From Helicobacter bilis (lineage in GTDB: Bacteria; Campylobacterota; Campylobacteria; Campylobacterales; Helicobacteraceae): a DNA stretch of 64,000 nt. The notes beneath the pieces were generated by a model that saw nothing but the letters and a program-made list of their open reading frames with translations, was not told the origin of the DNA and did no database searches. A program made the translations under genes and the position numbers. Each line of letters begins with the position of its first letter. Positions within the stretch are counted from its first letter, which is position 1. The stretch covers positions 1 through 64,000 of the forward strand of contig NZ_FZMS01000038.1 in assembly GCF_900198365.1 (NCBI RefSeq), in the 5' to 3' direction. Positions 44,293 to 52,244 of the stretch are shown here, in pieces.

Positions 44293-45450
44293 ATGAATCA
44301 TAATTTTTTATTGTGGATTTTATGTTTTGGTGTATTTGGGATTTTAAGCACAGAGCTTGGAATGATGGGGATTGTCCCCATTGTAGCACAGAAATTTAGC
44401 GTATCGATTGATGATGCGGGCTGGAGTGTGAGTGTATTTGCATTAATGATTGTGTTTTGTGCGCCTATTGCCCCTTTGCTTGGCTCAAAATTTGCCCCAA
44501 AAAAACTTATGCTTTTTTGTCTCGCTATCTTTAGCCTGACTTCCTTAGCGGCGGCGTTTGTGGATAGCTTTTTGGCGTTGCTTATTTTTCGTGCTATCCC
44601 TGCATTTTTTCAGCCTATTTATATTGCCCTTGCCTTAAGTATGGCTGCTTCACTTGCTGCAACCAAAGAAGAATCTCTTAAAAACGCTGCTAAAGTATTT
44701 GCGGGATTTTCTGCAGGTATGGTTTTGGGTGTGCCTATTGCAAGTTTTTTAGGAGGGAATTATTCCTTTGCTTTTGCTATGGGGTTTTTCGCCCTTTGCA
44801 CAAGCCTTGCATTTATTGCTACCCTACTTTTCGTGCCAAAAAATATGACAAACAATGAAGCCCCCAAAATCACTACACAATTAGAGATTCTCAAATTCCC
44901 ATTTTTATGGGTGTCTATCTTTGCAGTTGTGTGCGTGAATGCTGGGGTTCTTGGATTTTATTCTTATTTTTCGGACTTTTTACATAGCATTACACAAGTG
45001 TCGTTTGATTTTATTAGCGTTGTGCTTGCGGTGTATGGCAGTATGAATATCGTGGGTAATATCATCGCTGGAAAGGCTCTAGCTAAAAATGCAAACGCTA
45101 CCATTCTTGCGACTTTGCTTGGAATGATATGTTTGTATGCGTTGATATTTGTGTTTGCAAAGCAAGGGGTTGTGCTGCTTATATTTGCGGTGCTGCTTGG
45201 AATCTTAGCGGGTGTTGTCAATAATGCCACACATTATGTGATAACGCACCCCTATCCACAAGCCCCTGATTTTACCAATGGTTTATTTCTCTCAATCGCA
45301 AATATCGGCATAAGCACAGGCGTGGCTCTATGCGGACTTTGCATTTCACTGCTTAATACGCAATACACCGCCCTTTGTGCCATTGTGCTTTTATCTATGG
45401 GTGTAGCTACAATGCTATTTAGAATGCGATTGGAAAGGGATAAGGATTAA
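44293..45450 (+). CDS. MFS transporter, drug/sugar-efflux type
   Basis: 385 residues with about twelve hydrophobic segments, starting FLLWILCFGVFGILSTELGM, the typical DHA1-type first helix. The cytoplasmic loop between helices 2 and 3 reads GSKFAPKKLML, a weak version of the MFS signature. It probably exports a small toxic compound. It lies directly under regulon promoter 4 and ahead of the quinone reductase with its own promoter copy. Substrate unknown. Confidence 0.85.
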   Translation: MNHNFLLWILCFGVFGILSTELGMMGIVPIVAQKFSVSIDDAGWSVSVFALMIVFCAPIAPLLGSKFAPKKLMLFCLAIFSLTSLAAAFVDSFLALLIFRAIPAFFQPIYIALALSMAASLAATKEESLKNAAKVFAGFSAGMVLGVPIASFLGGNYSFAFAMGFFALCTSLAFIATLLFVPKNMTNNEAPKITTQLEILKFPFLWVSIFAVVCVNAGVLGFYSYFSDFLHSITQVSFDFISVVLAVYGSMNIVGNIIAGKALAKNANATILATLLGMICLYALIFVFAKQGVVLLIFAVLLGILAGVVNNATHYVITHPYPQAPDFTNGLFLSIANIGISTGVALCGLCISLLNTQYTALCAIVLLSMGVATMLFRMRLERDKD

Positions 45451-45479
45451 GGGGGATTTAACTTTTGCTAGATTCCCCC

Positions 45480-45508
45480 TTGACAGACGCTAGGTGTCAG
45501 GTTATACT
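45480..45508 (+). promoter_or_regulatory. Regulon promoter 5
   Basis: TTGACA (45480-45485), 17-nt spacer with GACGCTAGGTGTCAGG, TATACT (45503-45508), preceded by C5. The spacer is of normal length, so this copy may be active without an activator. It decides the mdaB start, because the longer frame from 45494 would begin inside the promoter. Confidence 0.68.
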
Positions 45509-45538
45509 ATCATTCAAAATTATGCAAAAGGATTCAAT

Positions 45539-46120
45539 ATGCAAGCATTACTTATAAATGGTAGTAAAAAGTTTGGCAATGATGGCACAAGGCTTAATAG
45601 CACTTTGCAAAGCGTGGCAAAGGAGTTTTTAGAATCTAAGGGCTATAAGGTGCTAGAGACTATCATCGATAAAGGCTACACACCACAAGAGGAAATAACA
45701 AAAATTAAAGAATCTAGCCTTATTATTTATCAAATGCCTGCGTGGTGGATGGGTGAGCCTTGGATTGTGAAAAAATATATTGATGAAGTGTATCTTAATG
45801 GTGCTTCTATTTTGTTTGCAAATGATGGGCGAAGTCGTGCGAATGAGAGCTTAAAATATGGCAGTGGCGGACTAGCACGGGATAAAAAAGTAATGCTTAG
45901 TGTAACTTGGAATGCTCCAAAAGAAGCTTTTACAGAATCTAATGGCTTTTTTGAAGGCGTGGGCGTGGAAGGTGTGTATTTGCATTTACGCAAGGCACAC
46001 GAGTTTTGTGCTTTTGCGTGGTTGCCGATTTTTATGTGTAATGATGTGGTGAAAAATCCGCAAATAGAGCGATACATAAGCGAGTATAAAGCACATTTGC
46101 AAAAGTATGTGAAAGGCTAG
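45539..46120 (+). CDS. mdaB: MdaB-like NADPH quinone reductase
   Basis: 193 residues from the ATG at 45539 (AAAAGGATT upstream), the same length as H. pylori MdaB. Flavodoxin-like fold: QALLINGSKKFGNDGTRLNS at the FAD phosphate site, IYQMPAWWMGEPWIVKKYID around the flavin, and SVTWNAPKEAF. It performs two-electron reduction of quinones and protects against oxidative stress. The last ~85 nt of this gene are repeated at 50775-50862 beyond the R-M cassette. Confidence 0.9.
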   Translation: MQALLINGSKKFGNDGTRLNSTLQSVAKEFLESKGYKVLETIIDKGYTPQEEITKIKESSLIIYQMPAWWMGEPWIVKKYIDEVYLNGASILFANDGRSRANESLKYGSGGLARDKKVMLSVTWNAPKEAFTESNGFFEGVGVEGVYLHLRKAHEFCAFAWLPIFMCNDVVKNPQIERYISEYKAHLQKYVKG

Positions 46121-46174
46121 AATCTTGCTTACTAGATTCTATAAAAGCGCAATAATCATTATAATCAAAGGGTA

Positions 46175-46699
46175 TTACCCCCCTCCCCCGCTAGAATCTA
46201 GTTTATGTGTATAATAAGCTAAGATTTTTTGCAAATGTTTTTGCTCTAAGTTTTTCATAAAAGATTCCATAAAAGCATAGTTTGGATTGCCTTTAGAATC
46301 TATGGGTAAAAGAATTTTACCTCTTTTTAGTCTTGTTAGCGTTGCCCCATTGCCTCCCCAATTAAATTTAGTCATCAGGTTTCTTAAGGCTTGTATCATA
46401 AAAAGAGCATTGTATTGATTAAGGTTTGCATTTTTTAAAATTTGGATATTTTGTCCTGTGTAGAACTCACTATTGTGATAAAAAGCAGTTTGCGTATCAA
46501 GCCCTATAATGATTACATTGCGTTCATTTTTAAGATAATTTTCTTGCTCTGCGATAAAGTCATCAACGCCATTTTGATTTTCTGTGCGTGTGATATAGGG
46601 GATTTTACCTTTTTTGCCACTAAGCTTATTTTTATCAATTCCATTTTTTGTAGCTTTTACTTCAAATATTTCACCTACGACAAACTCTCTCCATTGCAA
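46175..46699 (-). CDS. Single-TRD specificity module S3
   Basis: 174 residues, read from a TTG (LQWREFVVGEIFEV). One target-recognition domain followed by the conserved helix SKGNPNYAFMESFMKNLEQK, then HLQKILAYYTHKL. It ends DSSGGGG at an interrupted tract (five G, A, six G on the minus strand). The frame upstream stays open back to the tract of S2, so S3 is probably translated mainly as a C-terminal extension of S2 when that tract has 13 (or 10) G. Type I/IIB S-subunit family. Confidence 0.75.
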   Translation of the reverse strand: MQWREFVVGEIFEVKATKNGIDKNKLSGKKGKIPYITRTENQNGVDDFIAEQENYLKNERNVIIIGLDTQTAFYHNSEFYTGQNIQILKNANLNQYNALFMIQALRNLMTKFNWGGNGATLTRLKRGKILLPIDSKGNPNYAFMESFMKNLEQKHLQKILAYYTHKLDSSGGGG

Positions 46700-46785
46700 T
46701 TTATCAAGGTTACAAGTATAAGAAAAGGTAGAATCTTGCTTACTAGATTCTATAAAAGCGCAATAATCATTATAATCAAAGGGTA

Positions 46786-47559
46786 TTACCCCCCCCCCCC
46801 GCTAGAATCTAGTTTATGTGTATAATAAGCTAAGATTTTTTGCAAATGCTTTTGCTCTAAGTTTTTCATAAAAGATTCCATAAATTCATAGTTGGGTTGA
46901 TTATTAGAATCTAAGGGAAGCATTATTTTTCTATTGTGTAATCTTGTGCCTGTCAAGCCTTTTCCATATCCAAAACCACAACTTTCAATGCTTTTTTGCA
47001 AAACTTGTGCGATAAATAACCCTGTATATCTATTAATCCTTTCATTGCTAAGATAATACATTTTATTGCCTGTAATGTATTCTATGCCTTGATAGAAAAA
47101 GTCAGCATTTTCAGCACCCAAACTAATCGTATCTTTTGGGTTTAAAGAGAAGTTTTCATTTTCTACAATGTCTTCCAAACCATTATTAAAAGAAGTTCTA
47201 GTAATATAGGGCGTTTTTCCTTTGCCTACTTGTAAATTATTTTTATGATAGGGCTTTGAATTTGTTATTTTGAAAATCTCGCCAACAATAAACTCGCCCC
47301 ACTGCACAGATTCTAAACTTAATTCATTCTTTGCAATTTCCATTAGGCTACCCTCAAGGAAAGTTGCAAGGTTTTGCTTTGTTGTAAAAGTGCGGGATTG
47401 TTCGTTATGTCTTTGGGACACTTCGCTTTGCTCAGTATGACAAGGCAAAAGATCGGTATGACACGATAAAAAATCAGTATAGCAGGATATAGAATCGGTA
47501 TAGCAAAGTGAAGATTCAGTAAGATAAGGTGGGTGGCAAATATTACCCCCCCCCCCCAT
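46786..47559 (-). CDS. Single-TRD specificity module S2
   Basis: 257 residues if read from the ATG embedded in the G tract of S1. An internal ATG at about 47343 (LMEIAKNELSLESVQWGEF, GAGGG upstream) could start it independently. One TRD, the conserved helix and the end DSSGGGG at a perfect tract of twelve G (46789-46800). The N-terminal linker carries 7-residue repeats CYTDSIS, CYTDFLS, CHTDLLP, CHTEQSE from the palindromic element. In frame with S1 if the upstream tract has 11 or 14 G. Confidence 0.8.
   Translation of the reverse strand: MGGGGNICHPPYLTESSLCYTDSISCYTDFLSCHTDLLPCHTEQSEVSQRHNEQSRTFTTKQNLATFLEGSLMEIAKNELSLESVQWGEFIVGEIFKITNSKPYHKNNLQVGKGKTPYITRTSFNNGLEDIVENENFSLNPKDTISLGAENADFFYQGIEYITGNKMYYLSNERINRYTGLFIAQVLQKSIESCGFGYGKGLTGTRLHNRKIMLPLDSNNQPNYEFMESFMKNLEQKHLQKILAYYTHKLDSSGGGG
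47415..47532 (-). repeat. Palindromic-element arm with four 21-bp end repeats inside S2
   Basis: The arm CTTCGCTTTGCTCAGTATGA then CAAGG is followed by imperfect 21-bp units with TCGGTATGACA, TCAGTATAGCA, TCGGTATAGCA and TCAGTAAGATA. They are in frame with S2. Confidence 0.7.
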
Positions 47560-48082
47560 TAGAATCTAAAAGCTTATTTTTATAGTATTTTATGATTTTT
47601 GTTAAGTGCTTTTGTTCTAGCTTACGCATATAAGATTCCATAAATTCATAGTGTGGATTACCTTTAGAATCTATGGGGAGTTTAATAATTTGTTTTTTAA
47701 TTCTAGTTTGTGAAAATTTATATCCATATCCATATTTTTGCAAAACAGCACTATCAATACATTGCTTAATAAATAATCCAACATAACGATTCATGGTCTT
47801 GCCATTTTTAAGCATTATTTTTTCTATATGGTCGGTCGCTATAAAGTCATTTTCTTGGTAAGCTATATAGCCTATAGTTGCACTATCCACACTTAAAACT
47901 CCACCTTTTTCTGTGGCTACATTTTGATAAGTGTTGTCTAATCCATTGTTGGTTGCTGCACAAGTTATTCTAGGTGTTCTACCATTTGGCATAAGCTCTC
48001 TTGGGTGCGTAGTATAAGTGCCTACTATTTCAAACAAATCACAAATTTTAAACTCGCCCCATTTCATAGAATCTACATTCAT
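47543..48082 (-). CDS. Single-TRD specificity module S1
   Basis: 179 residues. The start ATG has AAGGAGAC upstream, the best ribosome binding site of the three modules. A single TRD (MKWGEFKICDLFEIVGTYTT..., YGYGYKFSQTRIKKQIIKLP) and the conserved C-terminal helix GNPHYEFMESYMRKLEQKH. Ends LLDSNGGGG at a tract of twelve G (47546-47557). Ordinary type I/IIB S subunits have two TRDs joined by such helices, so a single module is a half-S protein. It would have to dimerise or fuse with S2 through slippage. Confidence 0.83.
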   Translation of the reverse strand: MNVDSMKWGEFKICDLFEIVGTYTTHPRELMPNGRTPRITCAATNNGLDNTYQNVATEKGGVLSVDSATIGYIAYQENDFIATDHIEKIMLKNGKTMNRYVGLFIKQCIDSAVLQKYGYGYKFSQTRIKKQIIKLPIDSKGNPHYEFMESYMRKLEQKHLTKIIKYYKNKLLDSNGGGG

Positions 48083-48091
48083 ATTGTCTCC

Positions 48092-48751
48092 TTACTTGAT
48101 TCCTTGATTTAATTCTGCTACAATTCTTTTTGTTTCGAGGGGATCCTTTTCCCCTATTCTTTCTAAAGATTTTTCTACTAAACCCATCAATATATCATCT
48201 AAAAAGATTTCAATATTTTCTGTTGCTAGGTTTATAATCATTTTTTGATTGTTTTTATTTTGTATAGACGCACTTAATCGCGGCTTGTTATCATTATTTA
48301 GCTTGTAGAGATTTTCAAAATGAAATGCCCTATTGCGTAAATTTTTAAAAAGTAGTAGCAATAAACTTACTTTTTGATAATCTCTTAAGCCCTTATTCCT
48401 ATTCCCCATAAAATACCGCTTAAAATCTAAGCTTTTTAAAAACTTATTTGTAAAAAGCTGATTGTGAATCTTGTAAAAATCCACTACTCTTAGCCAAAAG
48501 CCCAAACTCTGTTGCGATAATGCTTGATGATGGGCTAACTTGGTATTTAAAAGAGATTTTAAAATCCACTCATTATCATTTATGCTTACCATATAATCAA
48601 TGCTATTTCTTAGCACAATTTCTATAAGCCCCATTTTTGCTGCGATAGAGTTTATTAACTTAAAATTATCTAAATGTTCTTTCAAATCCGCATAGATATC
48701 TAGTCTTTTTTGTGAAAAAAGTCGTTGATATATTTCTTTATCTATCATCAT
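48092..48751 (-). CDS. Abi/HEPN-like protein inside the R-M operon
   Basis: 219 residues, helical. LLLLFKNLRNRAFHFENLYK contains R-x4-H, the catalytic motif of HEPN RNases, in the position expected for the Abi-like (AbiD/AbiF-type) family; LIEIVLRNSIDYMV is also family-like. The start overlaps the methylase-nuclease stop by 14 nt, so expression is coupled. Extra genes between M and S are known in Campylobacter R-M loci. It may be an abortive-infection backup that acts if the R-M system fails (inference). Confidence 0.6.
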   Translation of the reverse strand: MMIDKEIYQRLFSQKRLDIYADLKEHLDNFKLINSIAAKMGLIEIVLRNSIDYMVSINDNEWILKSLLNTKLAHHQALSQQSLGFWLRVVDFYKIHNQLFTNKFLKSLDFKRYFMGNRNKGLRDYQKVSLLLLLFKNLRNRAFHFENLYKLNNDNKPRLSASIQNKNNQKMIINLATENIEIFLDDILMGLVEKSLERIGEKDPLETKRIVAELNQGIK

Positions 48752-50663
48752 CTCCCTCTAAACCAAATAAATATCCCCGTCCGTGCGTTATCATATTAAA
48801 TTCAAATGTGAGATAATCCGCCATTGTTTTATCAAAATCTTCGTATTTTGGAATCTCATCATTAAAATAATAAAAGCTGTGTAGCCACTCATCTTGGGCT
48901 TCTATGGTAGTTTTCACGCAAAATTTAGATTCTGCTTCCATTTCATCACGCCAGACTTTTAGCAAATGTGCCTTTTTATCTTTAGCGTGTATAGTTTCTA
49001 CTAAGCCTTTATGCTTTTGCACCTCAAAGCCATCATCTTCGTAATTTATAAATTTGCAAATCTTGTCTTTATGGTGTGGAATCCACGCAGTAAATATGGC
49101 TATACAAGGGTTTGTGCCTACACCATAGAAGGTATTTTTATTACAAGTGATGACACCTTCTAAGGTATGCTTTTTTAAAATATTTACTTTAATCGCCTTT
49201 TCTTCTTTGCTTTTTCCTGTAACGGCACTTTGCGGGATTATCACAATCGCTTTTGCACCTTTAGTGAGAGAATCTAAAAGCTGTTCGCTAAAGGCGATTT
49301 CATAAAGATTTGAATTTGCCTTGCTGCCTTGAGAATAGGGCGGATTCATCATACCAATGCTTGCGGCTATGTCTTTTTGAAGCTCAAAGGGATTTTGCTT
49401 TAAAAAGTCTTTATTTTCTAAATTACTTTTACCATCACCACGCACAATCATATTAGTCGTGGCAATGCAAAACATATCAGGCTTTTCTTCTATGCCAAAA
49501 AGTTGATTTTCTTTGATATGTTGCCTTTGTGTCTCATCTGTAACTTGTGAAAGCATATTATGCATAGCAGCGATCAAAAATCCAGCCGTTCCACAACAAG
49601 GATCAAATACAACATCATTAGGTTTTAACTCCACTAAATCACAAAAAAGCTCACAAATATGCTTAGGGGTTAGTATAATGCCTAAAGTCTGTCCATCGCC
49701 ACCGCCATATTTCATAAATTCGCTATAAAATAATCCTAAAATATCCTCGCTTGTTTGCGTGTATTTAATATTTTGATAAATGCGTTTATAGAGAAATTCT
49801 GTGTAATGTTTTAGCGGTGTTTTGCCTAAGGTGCTGTTAGTTTCATTGATTTTTGGTGTATCTTTTATGATAGAGAATTGACTTAATAATTTATCTTTTT
49901 TCACTTCAGGGCTGACTTTTGCGCGGTTTAAATTACCTGCTATGGCTTCATAGATTTTTCTCCCATCGCTTGTTTTGTCATCTCCATTTAAGCGTTCTAA
50001 ATCAAAGTTTTTATGCTTTATCTCTTCTAGGGCAAGTAAAATACCAGAAACTACGATAGGCTTTTCAGTATCGCGTAAATTGCCATAGTTGCGTAAATCT
50101 TCATGTAATTCTTTCGCATCTTTTAGAAGTTGCTCTGTTGTTTTCTCTTGGCTAGTTTGTTCTTTTAGAATCTCTTTAGTATAGTATTCTTCAATATTAT
50201 CTTCACTGAAAACAATAAAGTCTTCTAAATCTTTTAAATCCTTAGTTACAAAGCCATTTTCATTGATGAAATAAGGCGTGATTTTATGGCGTTTTTCATT
50301 GCCACTTACAGCTATGGCAATAATCTTTTTATAATTTGTGTGTTTGGCTAAGTGTTTGCCATAATGAATCGCACCATTAACGGCATAATTTTTTACAGAA
50401 TCTGCATTTTCTAAATCAATGCAATTTTTTGAATCTAGTTTGCAATGCTTATCTATATTTGCTTTGTTTTCAAACACAAATACAAAGTCTTTTACCACCG
50501 CACAAAAGTCTGGATAGCCTGCTTTACCGCTAAGGGCTTTGGAAGCAGTTTTAAACGCTTCATCTAGCTCTTTAGTTCCTCCTCCCTGCTCTGCAAAAGG
50601 TATGTTTGCAACCTTTAATAAATCCCTCACCCAAGAATCTGTTTTTACCTCATTTCTTGCCAT
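48738..50663 (-). CDS. BcgI-like fused restriction-modification subunit (nuclease plus N6-adenine methylase)
   Basis: 641 residues. N-terminal domain: GYPDFCAVV and FVFENKANI form PD..ExK, a nuclease core. The central and C-terminal part is an HsdM-type gamma methylase: VVFDPCCGTAGFLIAAMHN (motif I) and MNPPYSQGSK (motif IV). Nuclease and methylase in one chain with a separate S protein is the layout of type IIB/IIG enzymes such as BcgI, not of type I, which needs HsdR; no hsdR is present. The ATG has AAAGGAATG upstream. The three S modules follow, supplying target recognition. Confidence 0.87.
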   Translation of the reverse strand: MARNEVKTDSWVRDLLKVANIPFAEQGGGTKELDEAFKTASKALSGKAGYPDFCAVVKDFVFVFENKANIDKHCKLDSKNCIDLENADSVKNYAVNGAIHYGKHLAKHTNYKKIIAIAVSGNEKRHKITPYFINENGFVTKDLKDLEDFIVFSEDNIEEYYTKEILKEQTSQEKTTEQLLKDAKELHEDLRNYGNLRDTEKPIVVSGILLALEEIKHKNFDLERLNGDDKTSDGRKIYEAIAGNLNRAKVSPEVKKDKLLSQFSIIKDTPKINETNSTLGKTPLKHYTEFLYKRIYQNIKYTQTSEDILGLFYSEFMKYGGGDGQTLGIILTPKHICELFCDLVELKPNDVVFDPCCGTAGFLIAAMHNMLSQVTDETQRQHIKENQLFGIEEKPDMFCIATTNMIVRGDGKSNLENKDFLKQNPFELQKDIAASIGMMNPPYSQGSKANSNLYEIAFSEQLLDSLTKGAKAIVIIPQSAVTGKSKEEKAIKVNILKKHTLEGVITCNKNTFYGVGTNPCIAIFTAWIPHHKDKICKFINYEDDGFEVQKHKGLVETIHAKDKKAHLLKVWRDEMEAESKFCVKTTIEAQDEWLHSFYYFNDEIPKYEDFDKTMADYLTFEFNMITHGRGYLFGLEGDDDR

Positions 50664-51209
50664 TGCATTCCTTTGTGATTACAAAAAGCAGAAGTATAAC
50701 AAATTTTTCAGCCACTTATCATATCTTGTCAGTGATAAGAATCTCACATTTCCCCTTGAGCTACACTAGATGTTAGGCTTATGTGGTGAAAAATCCGCAA
50801 ATAGAGCGATACATAAGCGAATATAAAGCACATTTGCAAAAGTATGTGAAAGGCTAGAATCTTGTTAGCATTTAACGCAAGAAGTTTAGCAAAAAAATGT
50901 AGTGAAAATGCGGTGGAAAATTGGCGGAAATTTTACAGAAATTTTTTACTTGACAAACAAAAAAATATAAGATTCCCTTCTCATTTTAACACAAGGAATT
51001 TACAATGACAAATCAAACAGAATCTAACGATAAATCCAACAACAATGGGCGAATTTTCTTAAAAATTCACTGCATTTAGCAGGTAGATTAGCATTTTTTT
51101 GATATAGGAGCAAACACGCTTTTAGCACAAGATTCTAAAATTCCTAAAATCTTGTAAATGCACCCCAAACACTGCAGCCACCCTAAGTGGTATAGAATCT
51201 GCATTTCAT
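50664..51209. other. Gap with an orphan regulon promoter, mdaB 3' copy and a gene stump
   Basis: It holds promoter 6 and the mdaB end copy (50756-50862, below). From 51005 an ATG (AAGGAATTTAC upstream) reads MTNQTESNDKSNNNGRIFLK; a one-base shift continues KNSLHLAGRLAFF. This resembles the start of a Tat-exported protein (R-x-FLK-N-S) cut short. A TTGACA lies at about 50951. Confidence 0.5.
50756..50862 (+). repeat. Regulon promoter 6 fused to a copy of the mdaB 3' end
   Basis: TTGAGC (50756-50761) and TACACTAGATGTTAGG in the spacer lead directly into TATGTGGTGAAAAATCCGC. From there to GTGAAAGGCTAGAATCTTG (50862) the sequence equals 46047-46132 except for about one base. All of the gene between promoter and last ~28 codons is missing. 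With the intact mdaB it brackets the R-M cassette as a direct repeat. Confidence 0.82.
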
Positions 51210-51811
51210 TTATTTTTCACATATATCATACCAGTAACGACCCCATTTACCCTCATTTATTTCATTTGTTAATCTTGTAAGATGAGCGCTTGTAAAGGCT
51301 TTACCACTAGAGCATTTCCCACTAACAAGTTTGCCATTTTGGGCGTTTGCCTGCCAGATAAGCTTTTTTCCTTCATTATACACTTTTATAATGCCATTTA
51401 TCTTGTCATTTGTATATGGGATTTCTATCGCTAGATTTCCATTTGGATAATAGCGTTTTGCCATGCCTTCGCTTTTACCGTTTTTACGCGGCATTTCACT
51501 CAAAAGATTCCCATCTTCGTAGTAAGCTTTTGTTATACCTTCTATTTTTCCATTTTTAATTGGCATTTCATTCAAAAGATTCCCGCTTTCAAAATAACTT
51601 TTTTCACACCATGTATTACCCCATTCTTATATGGCGTTTCAATGAAAAGATTCCCATTTTCATAGAAAACTTTTTCAACACACCCAGCTTTTTTATCTTC
51701 TTCACTCTCGCATTCCTTTAAATTATCCGCATGTAAGAGTGAAAAAGAAGCAACGCTACATAAAATCATTGATAAAAACACATTTTTACCATTAAACTTT
51801 TTAAATCCCAT
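51210..51811 (-). pseudogene. MORN_2/YwqK-like repeat protein with a frameshift in an A6 tract
   Basis: The first part (51811 to 51572) has a signal peptide and LKECESEEDKKAGCVEKVFY then ENGNL, and runs out at HGVKKVILKAGIF. The second part (to 51210) continues the repeats (KNGKIEGITKAYYEDGNLL). Adding one A to the A6 run at about 51600 restores GVKKSYFESGNLLNEMPIKN without a break. Paralogue of 7738-8325, with the same N-terminal signature. It may be phase-variable, recently broken, or a homopolymer sequencing error. Confidence 0.78.
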
Positions 51812-51835
51812 AACTATCCTTTAAGCTAAAATTAA

Positions 51836-51865
51836 ATTCTACAAAAAAAAAAAAACAAATATCAA
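51836..51865 (-). promoter_or_regulatory. Poly-T spacer promoter of the second MORN gene
   Basis: Minus strand: TTGATA (51865-51860), TTTG, thirteen T (51855-51843), G, TAGAAT (51841-51836). The spacing is 18 nt. Same arrangement and same GTAGAAT sequence as at 10173-10199. Confidence 0.58.
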
Positions 51866-52106
51866 GCAAAGCATATAGAAATTAAAAGTTTAGAATCTAA
51901 ATTTTATTAGATTTTTAGATTTTACGCAACTTAGATTCCAAGTCGCTTAAATTTAGATTCTCTAGTGTTAGATGTTTTGCTACACTCAACATGACAAGCA
52001 TTAGTATATGATAATTACTTAGAATACAACAATCTTAGAATCTAGAATCAAAAAAATAAGTAGCTTTACTATCAACATAATAAACTATCATGTTAGATTC
52101 TAATCC

Positions 52107-52177
52107 TTGTCATATTGAGTGCGTAAGCACGAAATATCTCTTTTATATTGGATATTTCGTTACGCTCAATATGACAA
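52107..52177. repeat. Complete palindromic element (type copy)
   Basis: 71 bp. Left arm TTGTCATATTGAGTGCGTAA then GCACGAAATATCTC; right arm GGATATTTCGTTACGCTCAA then TATGACAA; nine-base centre TTTTATATT. The arms are near-perfect inverted repeats, so the single strand folds into a long hairpin. Confidence 0.85.
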
Positions 52178-52244
52178 TTTGTTATAGAATCTAAATTCCA
52201 TTTTTGCACCCTAGACCCTGCACCAACCCATAAAGGCGTAGAAT

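Larger units (their letters stand above)
51812..52244. other. Gap with poly-T promoter and two palindromic elements
   Basis: Apart from the promoter at 51836-51865, this gap holds a half element (51970-51999), a complete hairpin copy (52107-52177) and many AGAWTCT heptamers. No coding sequence. Confidence 0.6.

Noticed and set aside
46178-47557. Simple assembly errors at the G tracts
   Set aside because: Three independent tracts of total length twelve at equivalent positions in paralogous modules, with consistent joining frames, argue for biology. Exact lengths still need read support.
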